Positions 1-8,208 of a stretch of 64,000 nt of DNA are shown piece after piece. Numbering within the stretch: the first letter of the stretch is position 1; each line of letters opens with the position of its first letter. A model generated the notes under the pieces. It saw only the letters and a list, made by a program, of their open reading frames with translations. It was not told where the DNA came from and ran no database searches. The DNA is taken from NCBI GenBank assembly GCA_958426775.1, contig CATZZP010000010.1, positions 8,862-72,861 of the forward strand, given 5' to 3'. The translations under genes were made by a program, and so were the position numbers. The stretch comes from an uncultured Bacillota bacterium (GTDB taxonomy: Bacteria; Bacillota; Clostridia; Lachnospirales; CAG-274).

Positions 1-1369
1 GACCTACGGGAATAATAGATACTATATGGACAGGAGGCAATTCCGAAAGCTTTTCATAAATAAGGGCATGCCCTGCCTCATGATAAGCCGTAAGCTTTTT
101 CTCCTTATCGGTAATAACTCTGCTCTTCTTTTCCGTACCCATAGCCACCTTAACAAAGGCAGTACGCAGGTCCTCCATGGAAAGAGCCTTTTTATCCTTT
201 CTTGCCGCAAGCAATGCCGCCTCATTCATAAGGTTTTCAAGGTCAGCACCCGTAAAGCCGGGAGTAGTCTGGGCAATAACCTGTAAATCCACATCATCGG
301 CAACCTTTTTGCCTCTTGCGTGTATTTTAAGTATTTCAAGCCTGCCCTTAACATCAGGGCGACCGATAACCACCTGTCTGTCAAATCGGCCGGGTCTTAA
401 AAGTGCAGGGTCAAGTATATCCGGGCGGTTAGTTGCCGCAATAACAATTACGCCCTCGTTTACACCGAAGCCGTCCATTTCCACAAGGAGCTGATTTAAG
501 GTCTGCTCTCTTTCGTCATGTCCGCTGCCTAAGCCTGCACCTCTGCGTCTGCCCACAGCATCAATCTCGTCTATGAATATAAGACAGGGTGAGTTCTTTT
601 TAGCCTGGTCAAATAAGTCCCTTACTCTTGAAGCACCTACACCTACAAACATCTCCACAAAGTCAGAGCCTGAAATTGTAAAGAAAGGTACATTTGCCTC
701 ACCTGCAATAGCCTTTGCAAGGAGGGTTTTACCTGTACCGGGAGGTCCCACCATAAGTACGCCTTTTGGTATTCTTGCACCGATTTCGGTAAACTTTTTG
801 GGGTTTTTAAGAAATTCTACAATTTCCGCAACCTCTTCCTTTTCCTCATCAAGACCTGCCACATCGGCAAAGGTCTTTTTGTTTTTTGTATCGTTAAGCT
901 TAGCGTTGCTTTTGCCGAAGTTCATAACCTTGCCGCCGCCACCGCCGTTCATCTGTTGCATAATAAGGGCAAGTATAATTATGCCTATTACCACAGATAT
1001 AATTATGGATATAACGGAAATCCAGTTACCCGTCTTAGCCGCCGCCTTTGTTTCAAGGCTGAAATCACCTTGGGCAACCTCATCCTCCACCTGTGACATA
1101 AAGCTGTCCACCGCAGTTAAATCAATACGATACATACGTCCGTCATTTAATGTTACGGTTGCAGTACCTGCATTATCCACATCAGCATCTCTCTGCACTA
1201 CAATTCTGTCTACACTGCCGTTATTAATATCCTCCAGCATAGTGCTGTAGGTGTCCTGATTTTGAGGCATTCCCGAAGCTCCGTTACGTAGCATTACATA
1301 ACAGAGAAACACAAAGAATATACCGCAAAAAAGCAGAACCGTTTTAAATCCGTCACCTTTTTTTCCCAT
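1..1369 (-). CDS. ftsH: ATP-dependent zinc metalloprotease FtsH (C-terminus cut by window edge)
   Basis: Membrane-anchored AAA+ protease that degrades misfolded membrane and short-lived regulatory proteins. About 456 codons are present; the remaining C-terminal part of the peptidase domain lies beyond base 1. Visible in order: a first membrane segment near residues 9-26, an extracellular stretch, a second membrane segment near 115-140, a Gly-rich linker, then the AAA module with Walker A GPPGTGKT, Walker B LIFIDEID and an arginine-finger region (RPGRFDRQ), and the M41 zinc motif HEAGH near base 80. The ATG at 1369 follows an AGGA-type ribosome-binding site 13 bp after the tilS stop. In many Firmicutes hpt lies between tilS and ftsH; here the two are directly adjacent. 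Identity is certain. Confidence 0.97.
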   Translation of the reverse strand, partial: MGKKGDGFKTVLLFCGIFFVFLCYVMLRNGASGMPQNQDTYSTMLEDINNGSVDRIVVQRDADVDNAGTATVTLNDGRMYRIDLTAVDSFMSQVEDEVAQGDFSLETKAAAKTGNWISVISIIISVVIGIIILALIMQQMNGGGGGKVMNFGKSNAKLNDTKNKKTFADVAGLDEEKEEVAEIVEFLKNPKKFTEIGARIPKGVLMVGPPGTGKTLLAKAIAGEANVPFFTISGSDFVEMFVGVGASRVRDLFDQAKKNSPCLIFIDEIDAVGRRRGAGLGSGHDEREQTLNQLLVEMDGFGVNEGVIVIAATNRPDILDPALLRPGRFDRQVVIGRPDVKGRLEILKIHARGKKVADDVDLQVIAQTTPGFTGADLENLMNEAALLAARKDKKALSMEDLRTAFVKVAMGTEKKSRVITDKEKKLTAYHEAGHALIYEKLSELPPVHIVSIIPVG

Positions 1370-1382
1370 TCTTTCCTCCTGA

Positions 1383-2738
1383 TTAATTATCCTTACGCCA
1401 AATATAAAAGTATACACCCTTATCACTGATATATTTGTCATTAACACGATAAGGCTTTGTACCTACCCACAGCACCTGATTTTCAAATGCAAGGAGAGGT
1501 ATGGTATCTCTTTTATCTCTGCCCGTTTTCATATCTGAAAAAAGCCTTTTAAGCTTTTTTGTGCCTACACCCTTAAGGTGAATTATATCACCCTTATTTC
1601 GGGTTCTCAAGCATAAACCACAGTATATTATATCACAATTGAAGCAATTAGTATATAGTAAATTTCCTTCAATTTCCTTTTTTTTCTCATAAATTGCGAC
1701 AAAGGCGTCTATTTCCTTAATATACAGCTCTTCATTAAGCTTTAAGTTATAGCAATAGCCCTTGTTTTCCTCCTTTGCCTGCTCTAAAATAAGCAGGTCA
1801 TACTCTCTTTTAGCCTTAAGGGAATAGGGCAGACTGAGGCTTGCACCGCTTTTATTTTCCACCAAGGCACAAACCGCCTCAATATGCTCTGCCGAAATAT
1901 CCTTCAGGCTCTTTATAAACTCACTGAAAAGCAGCCTTACGACCCTACGCCTTATAACAAGGGGATAGGCTTTAAATTTGCTTATGCAAAGGGCATTTTT
2001 ATCAGCCAGACATTCTCTGTAAGCCGCCTCAGCAAGGCTGTCAAGGTATTCGTCCTCCTGTCGCATAAGCTGAGCGGTTTTGTTTATACCCTCGCAAACA
2101 GAGGGGTTCAGGTTTTCCTTAAGCCACGGAATAAGGCTCAGCCTTACCTTGTTTCTGGTATAATCCTCTGAAAGATTGGTGCTGTCGATGCAATAGGAAA
2201 GGTTATTTTTTCTGCAATAGTCCTCAATTTCACTGCGGTCCGTTTCAATAAGAGGTCTTATAATATTTCCCCTTACGGGAGCTATACCCCCAAGTCCCTT
2301 TATGCCTGTACCTCTGCAAAGACGCATAAGCACGGTTTCGGCATTGTCATTCATATTATGGGCAACAGCAATTTTATTATAGCCCTTTTCCTCCAACACC
2401 TGATTAAAAAGCTCATATCTAATTTTCCTGCCTGCCTCCTCAAGGCTTATTCCCAGCTCCTCCGCCTCTTTAAGAACCTGTCTTTTAAACACAATAAGCT
2501 CAATATCCATAGCCTTACAAAGCTGTCTTGAAAAATCCTCATCTCTTTGAGCCTCTTCACCTCTTATGCAGTGGTTTAAGTGAACGGCACAAAGCCTTAA
2601 ATTATAGATAGGTGCAATTTCCTTAAGCACCGCTAAAAGGCTGACAGAGTCAGCACCGCCTGATAAGCCTGCTACAACCCCGTCACCCATATTAAGCATA
2701 TTATATTTTTTTACAGCGGATAAAATCTGATTTTTCAT
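1383..2738 (-). CDS. tilS: tRNA(Ile)-lysidine synthetase TilS
   Basis: Attaches lysine to the wobble cytidine of the minor tRNA-Ile(CAU), switching it from Met to Ile charging and AUG to AUA decoding; essential and cytoplasmic. The 451-residue product begins with the N-type PP-loop ATPase motif SGGADS near residue 28, followed by the conserved VHLNH and RGEEA motifs and a C-terminal substrate-binding region, a normal length for the family. An in-frame GTG exists 6 bp upstream (2744), but AGGTG lies only about 2 bp from it and about 7 bp from the ATG at 2738, so the ATG is chosen. Followed 13 bp later by ftsH, the usual partner. Housekeeping gene; confident call. Confidence 0.96.
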   Translation of the reverse strand: MKNQILSAVKKYNMLNMGDGVVAGLSGGADSVSLLAVLKEIAPIYNLRLCAVHLNHCIRGEEAQRDEDFSRQLCKAMDIELIVFKRQVLKEAEELGISLEEAGRKIRYELFNQVLEEKGYNKIAVAHNMNDNAETVLMRLCRGTGIKGLGGIAPVRGNIIRPLIETDRSEIEDYCRKNNLSYCIDSTNLSEDYTRNKVRLSLIPWLKENLNPSVCEGINKTAQLMRQEDEYLDSLAEAAYRECLADKNALCISKFKAYPLVIRRRVVRLLFSEFIKSLKDISAEHIEAVCALVENKSGASLSLPYSLKAKREYDLLILEQAKEENKGYCYNLKLNEELYIKEIDAFVAIYEKKKEIEGNLLYTNCFNCDIIYCGLCLRTRNKGDIIHLKGVGTKKLKRLFSDMKTGRDKRDTIPLLAFENQVLWVGTKPYRVNDKYISDKGVYFYIWRKDN

Positions 2739-2750
2739 ATACACACCTGC

Positions 2751-4562
2751 TTATTTTATCTCACAGCTTACATCTAAATCACAATCAAAGGTTCTTAACC
2801 AAGGAAAACCGCATTTTTCAAGCTTAACCTCTTTAACCGTATATACCTTGTCCCTGATTTTAATTGTACTGTTTTTAAAGGCTGAAAAAACATCCTCTCT
2901 GTTAAGATACTCCCTGAGCTTGGCACTTTCCTCTTTTTCCTCCGCATTTGGCTTATAGCCTGCATTTGAGAGTAACCTTTTAGTCTGTACCGTATATATA
3001 CCGTCCTCTAATACGTGCCTTAGGTGATGCTCTGTCTGAGCCTTGGCAAGGCGAGGCTGATTTTTTGTATATGCCTCATTTATTGCAAAAACCTGTGCAT
3101 GGGCTACACCTAAGCCGATAGCATTACCGTTGGTATTCCATGCACTGTAGGCTGTTAAATCGGTAATTTTAAAAAGATTACCCTGAATAAGTCTTTTAAA
3201 CAGCTCATTATCACTGCTGTTCAGGGTTGTGCTGTCATAAAGCTCAACCAGAGCTACAAAATTACCCTCTTTCAGGGATTTTTGCATCTTCAGCATAGTT
3301 GACTTTGCCTCTGTTTTACCGCTGTAGGCATAAATATATAAGTCTGTTTCCTTATCAAGATAGCCCTTGTAGCCGTTTACAAAATCACAGGCGGCATTTG
3401 TAAGTTTTTGAATATTACTTACATCATAGGAAGCAACATCCTGTGAAACTCTGTTGTAGATTATGTTAAACTTAGCTGAGCTTTCCTTTTTCCTTGCCAA
3501 GTCCCTTGCATAAATAAGCTGAGGCACCTCATCTGTACCGTATATTACGTTTATATCCTTGCCCCTGCCTGTCATTGACAGATAACGCTCCTTCTTGCCT
3601 TCATAGGCGTCTATCTGCTTCATAACACTGCTTGTGCCTGTTTCAAAGTGACTTCTCGCAAAGCTGTACTTAACGGCAGAGCCGCCTGACCTCTGTACCC
3701 AGCCTGCCTTTTTAGAGTTAAAGTAGGTAATTGAGTTGGGCAGCTGCAAATCATCAGTGCTTATAACAATTTCATCAATAAGTCCCTCTTTTTTAAGCTC
3801 CATAAGCCCTGACATTATTTCAACCGTCTTGTCAAAGGGCTTAATATAATTGTTTAAATAGGTTCTGTAAGGGTCCTTGCTCATATAGCTTTTATTTACG
3901 TTGGAGTAAAAGTCCTTTTCCCAACGGGTAAGAGGTACGCCCTCATCCTTTTTACCGCAAACATAGCTGTACTCCATAAGTAATTGAGTGGGATTTACCT
4001 TGCTGTAGTTTGCCTTAATATAGTCGTAGTCCTCACAGGTGGGATTATACTGTAAATAGTAATAGCCGATACCCTTTATAGGCTCTGCATTACGCCAAAT
4101 GTCATTAAACCTTGTTTCAGGCAAAGAACGAGGAGTAGTAAGGTTTACATAATAGTAAGGCTCCGTATAATCGGCAGTAAGCTTTCTTAAGTCCTCCATA
4201 GCCGTATTAATATCATTGTAGTTAGAGCCTACTCTACTGCCTACAAGACCCCCTGTAAAATAAGTAGAGGTGTTTATAATAACCGTGGTTGACTTTTTAT
4301 TATTTTCCCCCGTAAGGGCATAAATACTCGCTCTTACCTTGGCACTGTCTGCAAAGCGGTCATCTGTACCGTTGCCCGAAAACAGATCCATATCCGCCTT
4401 ATCGGGATAAACCACCGTATCACCGCTGAGTGCCGCCAAGTCCTCTAAATAATCACAGCTGATAGGTCTGCTGTCAATAGGTGCAGTAACTATTGTATCT
4501 GCAAAAACAGGTACGCTTAATAAAAAAGCAGCAACTGCCGTTAAAAATAATTTAAGCTTCAT
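2751..4562 (-). CDS. Secreted DUF4127 family protein
   Basis: Exported protein of 603 residues of unknown biochemical function. It has a clear signal peptide (MKLKLFLTAVAAFLLSVPVF, cleavage after AFA-type context near residue 22), then the family opening TIVTAPIDSRPISCDY, which I associate with DUF4127, a family found in Firmicutes. No catalytic motif is obvious to me. The ATG at 4562 has AAGGAG 8 bp upstream; an in-frame start at 4622 would overlap the preceding gene and add a non-signal-like leader, so it was rejected. It sits 14 bp behind another secreted protein gene and 12 bp ahead of tilS, all from one promoter, so its link with tilS/ftsH may be only co-transcription. Confidence 0.85.
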   Translation of the reverse strand: MKLKLFLTAVAAFLLSVPVFADTIVTAPIDSRPISCDYLEDLAALSGDTVVYPDKADMDLFSGNGTDDRFADSAKVRASIYALTGENNKKSTTVIINTSTYFTGGLVGSRVGSNYNDINTAMEDLRKLTADYTEPYYYVNLTTPRSLPETRFNDIWRNAEPIKGIGYYYLQYNPTCEDYDYIKANYSKVNPTQLLMEYSYVCGKKDEGVPLTRWEKDFYSNVNKSYMSKDPYRTYLNNYIKPFDKTVEIMSGLMELKKEGLIDEIVISTDDLQLPNSITYFNSKKAGWVQRSGGSAVKYSFARSHFETGTSSVMKQIDAYEGKKERYLSMTGRGKDINVIYGTDEVPQLIYARDLARKKESSAKFNIIYNRVSQDVASYDVSNIQKLTNAACDFVNGYKGYLDKETDLYIYAYSGKTEAKSTMLKMQKSLKEGNFVALVELYDSTTLNSSDNELFKRLIQGNLFKITDLTAYSAWNTNGNAIGLGVAHAQVFAINEAYTKNQPRLAKAQTEHHLRHVLEDGIYTVQTKRLLSNAGYKPNAEEKEESAKLREYLNREDVFSAFKNSTIKIRDKVYTVKEVKLEKCGFPWLRTFDCDLDVSCEIK

Positions 4563-4576
4563 TAAAATTCTCCTTT

Positions 4577-5545
4577 TTATGTAAACCACAACAGCCAATC
4601 CAAGGCATAGGGGTTTTTCCATATAATTCCGTCTGCAAAGGTAACCTCTGTTACTATGGCATTTATACGATAGCAGTCATTTTCCAGAAAGCCCGAGGAG
4701 GCAAAGGCTCTGCTTTCCCCCACCTTAAGCTCCATGCCCTTGCATACTGCAAGCCTTACATTTTTGCTTACATATATCTGAGGTGATACGTCTATAGGGT
4801 TGTTATCCTTGTCAAACTCCGCTACAGCCACCTTAATATCTCTTATTTCCCTTGTGGAGGTGTTGGTAAGCACCAGCTTAAGGTCACGTCTGCCTACAAT
4901 TTCGTCAGCATTTGTCATTGTCATATCATTTATAAAGACGTGCTTGTTATGAGTTGCTTTTTCAACATTTTCCTCATTTTTAGCAAAAGCCTTTTCAAAG
5001 CCCTCTATATCAAAGGTTGTATTTTTTAATACCGCTTCCTCTTTGGCATAGGGGTTTTCCCAAACCGTACCGTCATAATAAAGTGCTTTTTTTACTATGG
5101 CATTTATATATTTACCCCCATTACTTCCCCCTACAAACTTATCAAGCCCTATATCCTGATTAGCAGGCAATATAATACCGTTAACCGTATAATTACCCCT
5201 TTCTCTTAAAGGCATACCCTTTTCATTGTAATAGATCAGCTCTAAATCATAGGCAACTATAGGTGTATTGGTATTGTTATGCACAATAACCCTTGCACAG
5301 CCTCCGTCGTCAATAAAGGCTTTTTTAACCTCTATAGGTATAAACTCATCCTTTTTCAGACTTCCCTCTAAATCCACAGGTCTTTTTATTTCACTTAAAA
5401 GGTCTGTACCCTCTGCAGCAGCCGCCTTAAAGGGCATTGCAGATACAGACTCTGTAGGTGCTTTATTTCCCTTTATTACCCCTATTCCTACAGCAAGGCA
5501 TACTATACCTCCGCCTACAGCAAGGACAAGCTTTTTGTTAAGCAT
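4577..5545 (-). CDS. Membrane-anchored tandem-domain protein of unknown function
   Basis: 322-residue exported or membrane-tethered protein with one hydrophobic N-terminal segment (residues 5-24). The rest holds two related beta-rich units, roughly 68-168 and 202-318; each ends with the same signature, Y-x-DG-x-x-W-[EK]-NPYA, seen as YYDGTVWENPYA and FADGIIWKNPYA. Each unit carries a V-x-N-N/T-S/T-x-x-I strand typical of immunoglobulin-like folds. I do not recognise a catalytic site; a binding or scaffold role is an inference. The start at 5545 has AGGGGG 8 bp upstream, and a near-consensus promoter lies just ahead. First gene of the unit with DUF4127, tilS and ftsH. Confidence 0.75.
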   Translation of the reverse strand: MLNKKLVLAVGGGIVCLAVGIGVIKGNKAPTESVSAMPFKAAAAEGTDLLSEIKRPVDLEGSLKKDEFIPIEVKKAFIDDGGCARVIVHNNTNTPIVAYDLELIYYNEKGMPLRERGNYTVNGIILPANQDIGLDKFVGGSNGGKYINAIVKKALYYDGTVWENPYAKEEAVLKNTTFDIEGFEKAFAKNEENVEKATHNKHVFINDMTMTNADEIVGRRDLKLVLTNTSTREIRDIKVAVAEFDKDNNPIDVSPQIYVSKNVRLAVCKGMELKVGESRAFASSGFLENDCYRINAIVTEVTFADGIIWKNPYALDWLLWFT

Positions 5546-5576
5546 GGCAAATTCCCCCTGTTATATCCTGCTATAT

Positions 5577-5605
5577 AGTATACTAATTTTACCGACCCTT
5601 GTCAA
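5577..5605 (-). promoter_or_regulatory. Sigma-A-type promoter for the 5545-to-ftsH unit
   Basis: Reading the minus strand: TTGACA at 5605-5600, 17-bp spacer, TATACT at 5582-5577. It is a near-perfect housekeeping promoter about 30 bp ahead of the 5545 start. Its -35 touches the -35 of an opposing promoter for the lipase-like gene. Confidence 0.75.
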
Positions 5606-5626
5606 ATTCCTTTACAACAGTACAAT
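5599..5626 (+). promoter_or_regulatory. Probable promoter for the lipase-like gene and rnhA
   Basis: TTGTCA (5599-5604), 16-bp spacer, TACAAT (5621-5626). The -35 overlaps the -35 of the divergent promoter, so the two could compete for polymerase. Confidence 0.5.
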
Positions 5627-5666
5627 AAATGTGTTAAAATTTATATATATTTTTAGGGGGATAATT

Positions 5667-7073
5667 ATGGCTTTTATTTGGATTATAACAGCTCTTATTA
5701 TTATACTGGATATAAGCGATAAGCTGCGGTTTACGGCAAAATTCAGTGCAGGCATAATACTTATATTTATGCCTCATATTGTAATGGTAAATGCTGTACT
5801 GACACACCTGAACCTGTCAGCCTTAGCCCCGCCCTTTAACGTGCTTACGGTTTATGCTCTTTTAAGGCTTAACTTTTTCGGTGTTAAGCGACATATCACG
5901 CCGTCAAAAAGGCTTAATTTTCTTTACTCGGGTAAAAGACTTTTAAACTTAGGCATATATACAGCCTTAATACAGATACCCTTTTATATAGTTTACTTCA
6001 CTGCAGGGCTTGTTTTTTATACATCCCACATTCTTTTAATTGACGGCATTACAGCATACCTTATAATCATTCTTATGATATTTAACGGTATGATGAAGGT
6101 TATATTTACCTCAAAATGGCTTAATATTTTTAAGCGTATTTTTTGTTTTTCATTTATTGCAATCCCGCCTATAAACCTTGGTATTATGCTGTATTTAAGG
6201 CATATTGCCGCCAAGGAGTACGACTATTGTACATATAAGCTTAACGATATGCCCGGGGAAATAGAAAATCAGATTTGTAAAACTCGATACCCTATACTTT
6301 TGGTGCATGGTGTAGGCTTTCGTGATGCAAGATACTTTAACTATTGGGGACGAATACCAAAGGAGCTTCGACGCCGCGGTGCAACTATTTACTACGGAAA
6401 CCAGGAGGGCTGGGCGACCATAGAATATAACGCCTCACTGCTTAAATCAAGAGTAGAGGAAATTTTAAAGGAAACAGGGGCAGAAAAGCTGAATATTATA
6501 GCTCATTCCAAGGGAGGACTTGACTGCCGTTGTATGATAAGTACCTATAATATGGGTGAGTATATTGCATCCCTTACTACCATGGGTACACCTCATTTTG
6601 GTGTAAAATTTGCCGATGTACTGCTTAAAATCATACCAAACTCAATTGTAACGGGAGTATCAAATATAATAAATAAGCTGTTTTCCTCCTACGGGGATAC
6701 CAACCCTGACTTTAAGGCAGCTGTAAACCAGCTTACAGAGGCATATGCAGTTAAATTTAATAAGGAAAATCCCGATGCAAAATCGGTATATTACCAAAGC
6801 TATTCCTCAGTTATGAGATGTGCCTTAAGCGACTATATACTTTCAGTGCCTTATATAATAGGAAAGCTTGTAGGCAGTAAAAGAAATGACGGACTGGTGC
6901 CCGAGCCGTCAGCCCACTGGGGCGAATTCAGAAAAGAGTTCAGCAATAAAAGGCATATACACGGTGTATCTCACGGTGATATAATAGATTTAAAAAGAGA
7001 TGACTATAACGGCTTTGATATTATTTCGGAGTATGTTAAAATAGTTGAGGATTTAAAGAATAAGGGATATTAA
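5667..7073 (+). CDS. Membrane-anchored alpha/beta hydrolase (lipase-like)
   Basis: 468-residue protein in two parts. Residues 1-180 are very hydrophobic with about five membrane-spanning segments. Residues 205-468 form an alpha/beta-hydrolase: oxyanion HG at 214-215 in LLVHGVGF, the nucleophile Ser281 in AHSKGG (a variant of GHSxGG), a TMGTPHFG loop typical of bacterial lipases, a DGLV segment likely carrying the catalytic Asp, and a C-terminal SHGD that probably carries the His. It resembles triacylglycerol-lipase/PGAP1-like hydrolases, but the substrate cannot be told. The ATG at 5667 follows AGGGGG; the reading frame stays open far upstream (to 5268), but that part lies antisense to the neighbouring gene. 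rnhA follows 10 bp downstream. Confidence 0.85.
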   Translation: MAFIWIITALIIILDISDKLRFTAKFSAGIILIFMPHIVMVNAVLTHLNLSALAPPFNVLTVYALLRLNFFGVKRHITPSKRLNFLYSGKRLLNLGIYTALIQIPFYIVYFTAGLVFYTSHILLIDGITAYLIIILMIFNGMMKVIFTSKWLNIFKRIFCFSFIAIPPINLGIMLYLRHIAAKEYDYCTYKLNDMPGEIENQICKTRYPILLVHGVGFRDARYFNYWGRIPKELRRRGATIYYGNQEGWATIEYNASLLKSRVEEILKETGAEKLNIIAHSKGGLDCRCMISTYNMGEYIASLTTMGTPHFGVKFADVLLKIIPNSIVTGVSNIINKLFSSYGDTNPDFKAAVNQLTEAYAVKFNKENPDAKSVYYQSYSSVMRCALSDYILSVPYIIGKLVGSKRNDGLVPEPSAHWGEFRKEFSNKRHIHGVSHGDIIDLKRDDYNGFDIISEYVKIVEDLKNKGY

Positions 7074-7083
7074 AGGAGATTTT

Positions 7084-7548
7084 ATGAAAAGCTTGACAAT
7101 ATATACAGACGGTGCCTGCTCAGGCAATCCCGGTAAGGGCGGTTACGGCATAGTATTAATTTACGGACAGCACCGTAAGGAGATTTCACAGGGCTTCAGG
7201 CTTACTACAAATAACCGCATGGAGCTGTTGGCAGTAATTACTGCTATTAAGGCACTTAAGGAGCCTTGTAAAATAGACCTGTACAGCGACTCTAAATATG
7301 TAATAGACTCAATTACAAAGGGCTGGGTATATAACTGGCAGAAAAACGGCTGGGTAAAGTCCGATAAAAAGAAGGCTTTGAATGTTGACCTTTGGGAGGA
7401 GCTTCTGCCTCTGCTTAAAACTCATCAGGTTAATTTTATATGGGTTAAAGGACATGCGGATAATCCCGAAAATGAGCGTTGTGACCGTTTAGCCGTCGCC
7501 GCAGCAGCAGGAGATAACCTTCTTGAGGACACGGGTTTTAAGCCCTGA
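7084..7548 (+). CDS. rnhA: Ribonuclease HI
   Basis: Cleaves the RNA strand of RNA-DNA hybrids (R-loops, primers) with two metal ions. The 154-residue product has all four catalytic acids in place: Asp9 ([11 protein letters not shown]), Glu47 (NNRMEL), Asp69 (YSDSKY) and Asp134 (CDRLA), plus His124 of VKGHA. It also has the basic 'handle' region [12 protein letters not shown] of E. coli-type RNase HI. AAAGGAG lies 7 bp before the ATG. It is probably co-transcribed with the lipase-like gene 10 bp upstream, with no obvious functional link. Confidence 0.97.
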   Translation: MKSLTIYTDGACSGNPGKGGYGIVLIYGQHRKEISQGFRLTTNNRMELLAVITAIKALKEPCKIDLYSDSKYVIDSITKGWVYNWQKNGWVKSDKKKALNVDLWEELLPLLKTHQVNFIWVKGHADNPENERCDRLAVAAAAGDNLLEDTGFKP

Positions 7549-7736
7549 CAAAAATTTTTTTAAGGACAAATTCCGAGCTTTTTTGTGTCTTTTTGATAAA
7601 GCAAAAGTGATTTTTTTTAAGGAATTATGCGAAATTATCATAAAAAAAAACCTCTTTGTCAACTTGCACAATTTTTAATTTAAAAAAAAATAATGTTTGG
7701 TAACACTGTTTTTAATAACCTTGCTATAATATGGAT

Positions 7737-7866
7737 TGTGAAAAACCCCTAAATATTTTCACACTACAGTTTATACATCCCTCAAATATGTAAAATAAAC
7801 TGTAAAACCCCATAAAAAATACCTTCTCTTTAGAAAAAGCACCTGTTCGCCGGGTGCTTTTTCACT
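7737..7866 (+). ncRNA. Candidate C-rich small RNA with three hairpins
   Basis: The gap between rnhA (ends 7548) and the small peptide gene (8047) has no convincing protein gene. It does contain an extended -10 (TGCTATAAT, 7723-7730) directly followed by three consecutive hairpins: an 8-bp stem 7737-7744/7756-7763, a 10-bp stem 7765-7774/7795-7804, and a 10-bp terminator stem 7834-7843/7853-7862 with a U-run. The single-stranded parts carry ACCCCU, AUCCCUC and AACCCCA, which can pair with AGGGG-type ribosome-binding sites. This is the architecture of Gram-positive C-rich regulatory RNAs. No good -35 is visible and expression is unproven. Confidence 0.45.
7834..7862 (+). terminator. Rho-independent terminator
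   Basis: Perfect 10-bp stem (AAAAAGCACC / GGTGCTTTTT) with a 9-nt loop and a T-run. It ends the candidate small RNA and would also stop read-through from rnhA; the A-run on the other side makes it usable on both strands. Confidence 0.8.
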
Positions 7867-7972
7867 TTTAAATTTTTTTGTAAAAAGCAATTTCCTGTAA
7901 ACCTTTAAGGCAAATCAAAGCCCAATTCGTCTTTAACATAAAAAATTCTGTTATTATTTTTACATACAAAAA

Positions 7973-8013
7973 ACAACAGCCCTCGGTCTTAAAATTAAGT
8001 CGGGGGCTGTTGT
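7973..8013 (-). terminator. Terminator of the pectin-esterase/peptide unit
   Basis: 13-bp stem 7973-7985/8001-8013 with one G-U pair and a small inner CTTA/TAAG pair in the loop. On the minus strand it is followed by a T-rich tract. It lies 33 bp after the stop of the 49-residue peptide gene. Confidence 0.75.
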
Positions 8014-8046
8014 ATATAAGGATGTGCAAAAAACAATTATGTAATA

Positions 8047-8196
8047 TTAAAAATCAATGGCATTGCTGTTGCCTATCTTTGATTTGGAAATTTTAGTATA
8101 ACTGCCCTGTACACCGGAGAGAGCAAGGTTAGTTACACTGTCCGATTCAAATACTTTAACCTCAATCTCAGGTGATTGATATTTCTTTTTACTCAT
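8047..8196 (-). CDS. 49-residue peptide of unknown function downstream of the pectin esterase
   Basis: A short gene of 50 codons with an excellent ribosome-binding site (AAGGAGG, 7 bp before ATG at 8196), 12 bp after the stop of the giant esterase and directly ahead of a terminator, so clearly within that transcript. The peptide starts MSKKKYQSPEIEVKVFESDS, continues with LALSGVQG in the middle, and ends NSNAIDF. It has no signal peptide, no Cys and no membrane segment. The K-Y-x-x-P-x-[IV]-E-V-x-x-F opening resembles short unassigned peptides I associate with Clostridia, some of which look like leader parts of modified peptides; that is an impression, not a match. No modifying enzyme is encoded nearby. 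Confidence 0.7.
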   Translation of the reverse strand: MSKKKYQSPEIEVKVFESDSVTNLALSGVQGSYTKISKSKIGNSNAIDF

Positions 8197-8208
8197 ATCA
8201 TCGCCTCC

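Noticed and set aside
573..1250. 225-codon open frame on the plus strand
   Set aside because: Lies wholly antisense to ftsH, has no ribosome-binding site and a Ser/Pro-rich low-complexity product; it is a shadow of the ftsH codon pattern.
5268..5666. N-terminal extension of the lipase-like gene
   Set aside because: Runs antisense through the neighbouring gene and across its promoter; the ATG at 5667 has AGGGGG.
7489..7671. 60-codon minus-strand frame after rnhA
   Set aside because: Overlaps the rnhA end, no ribosome-binding site, A/T-rich composition.
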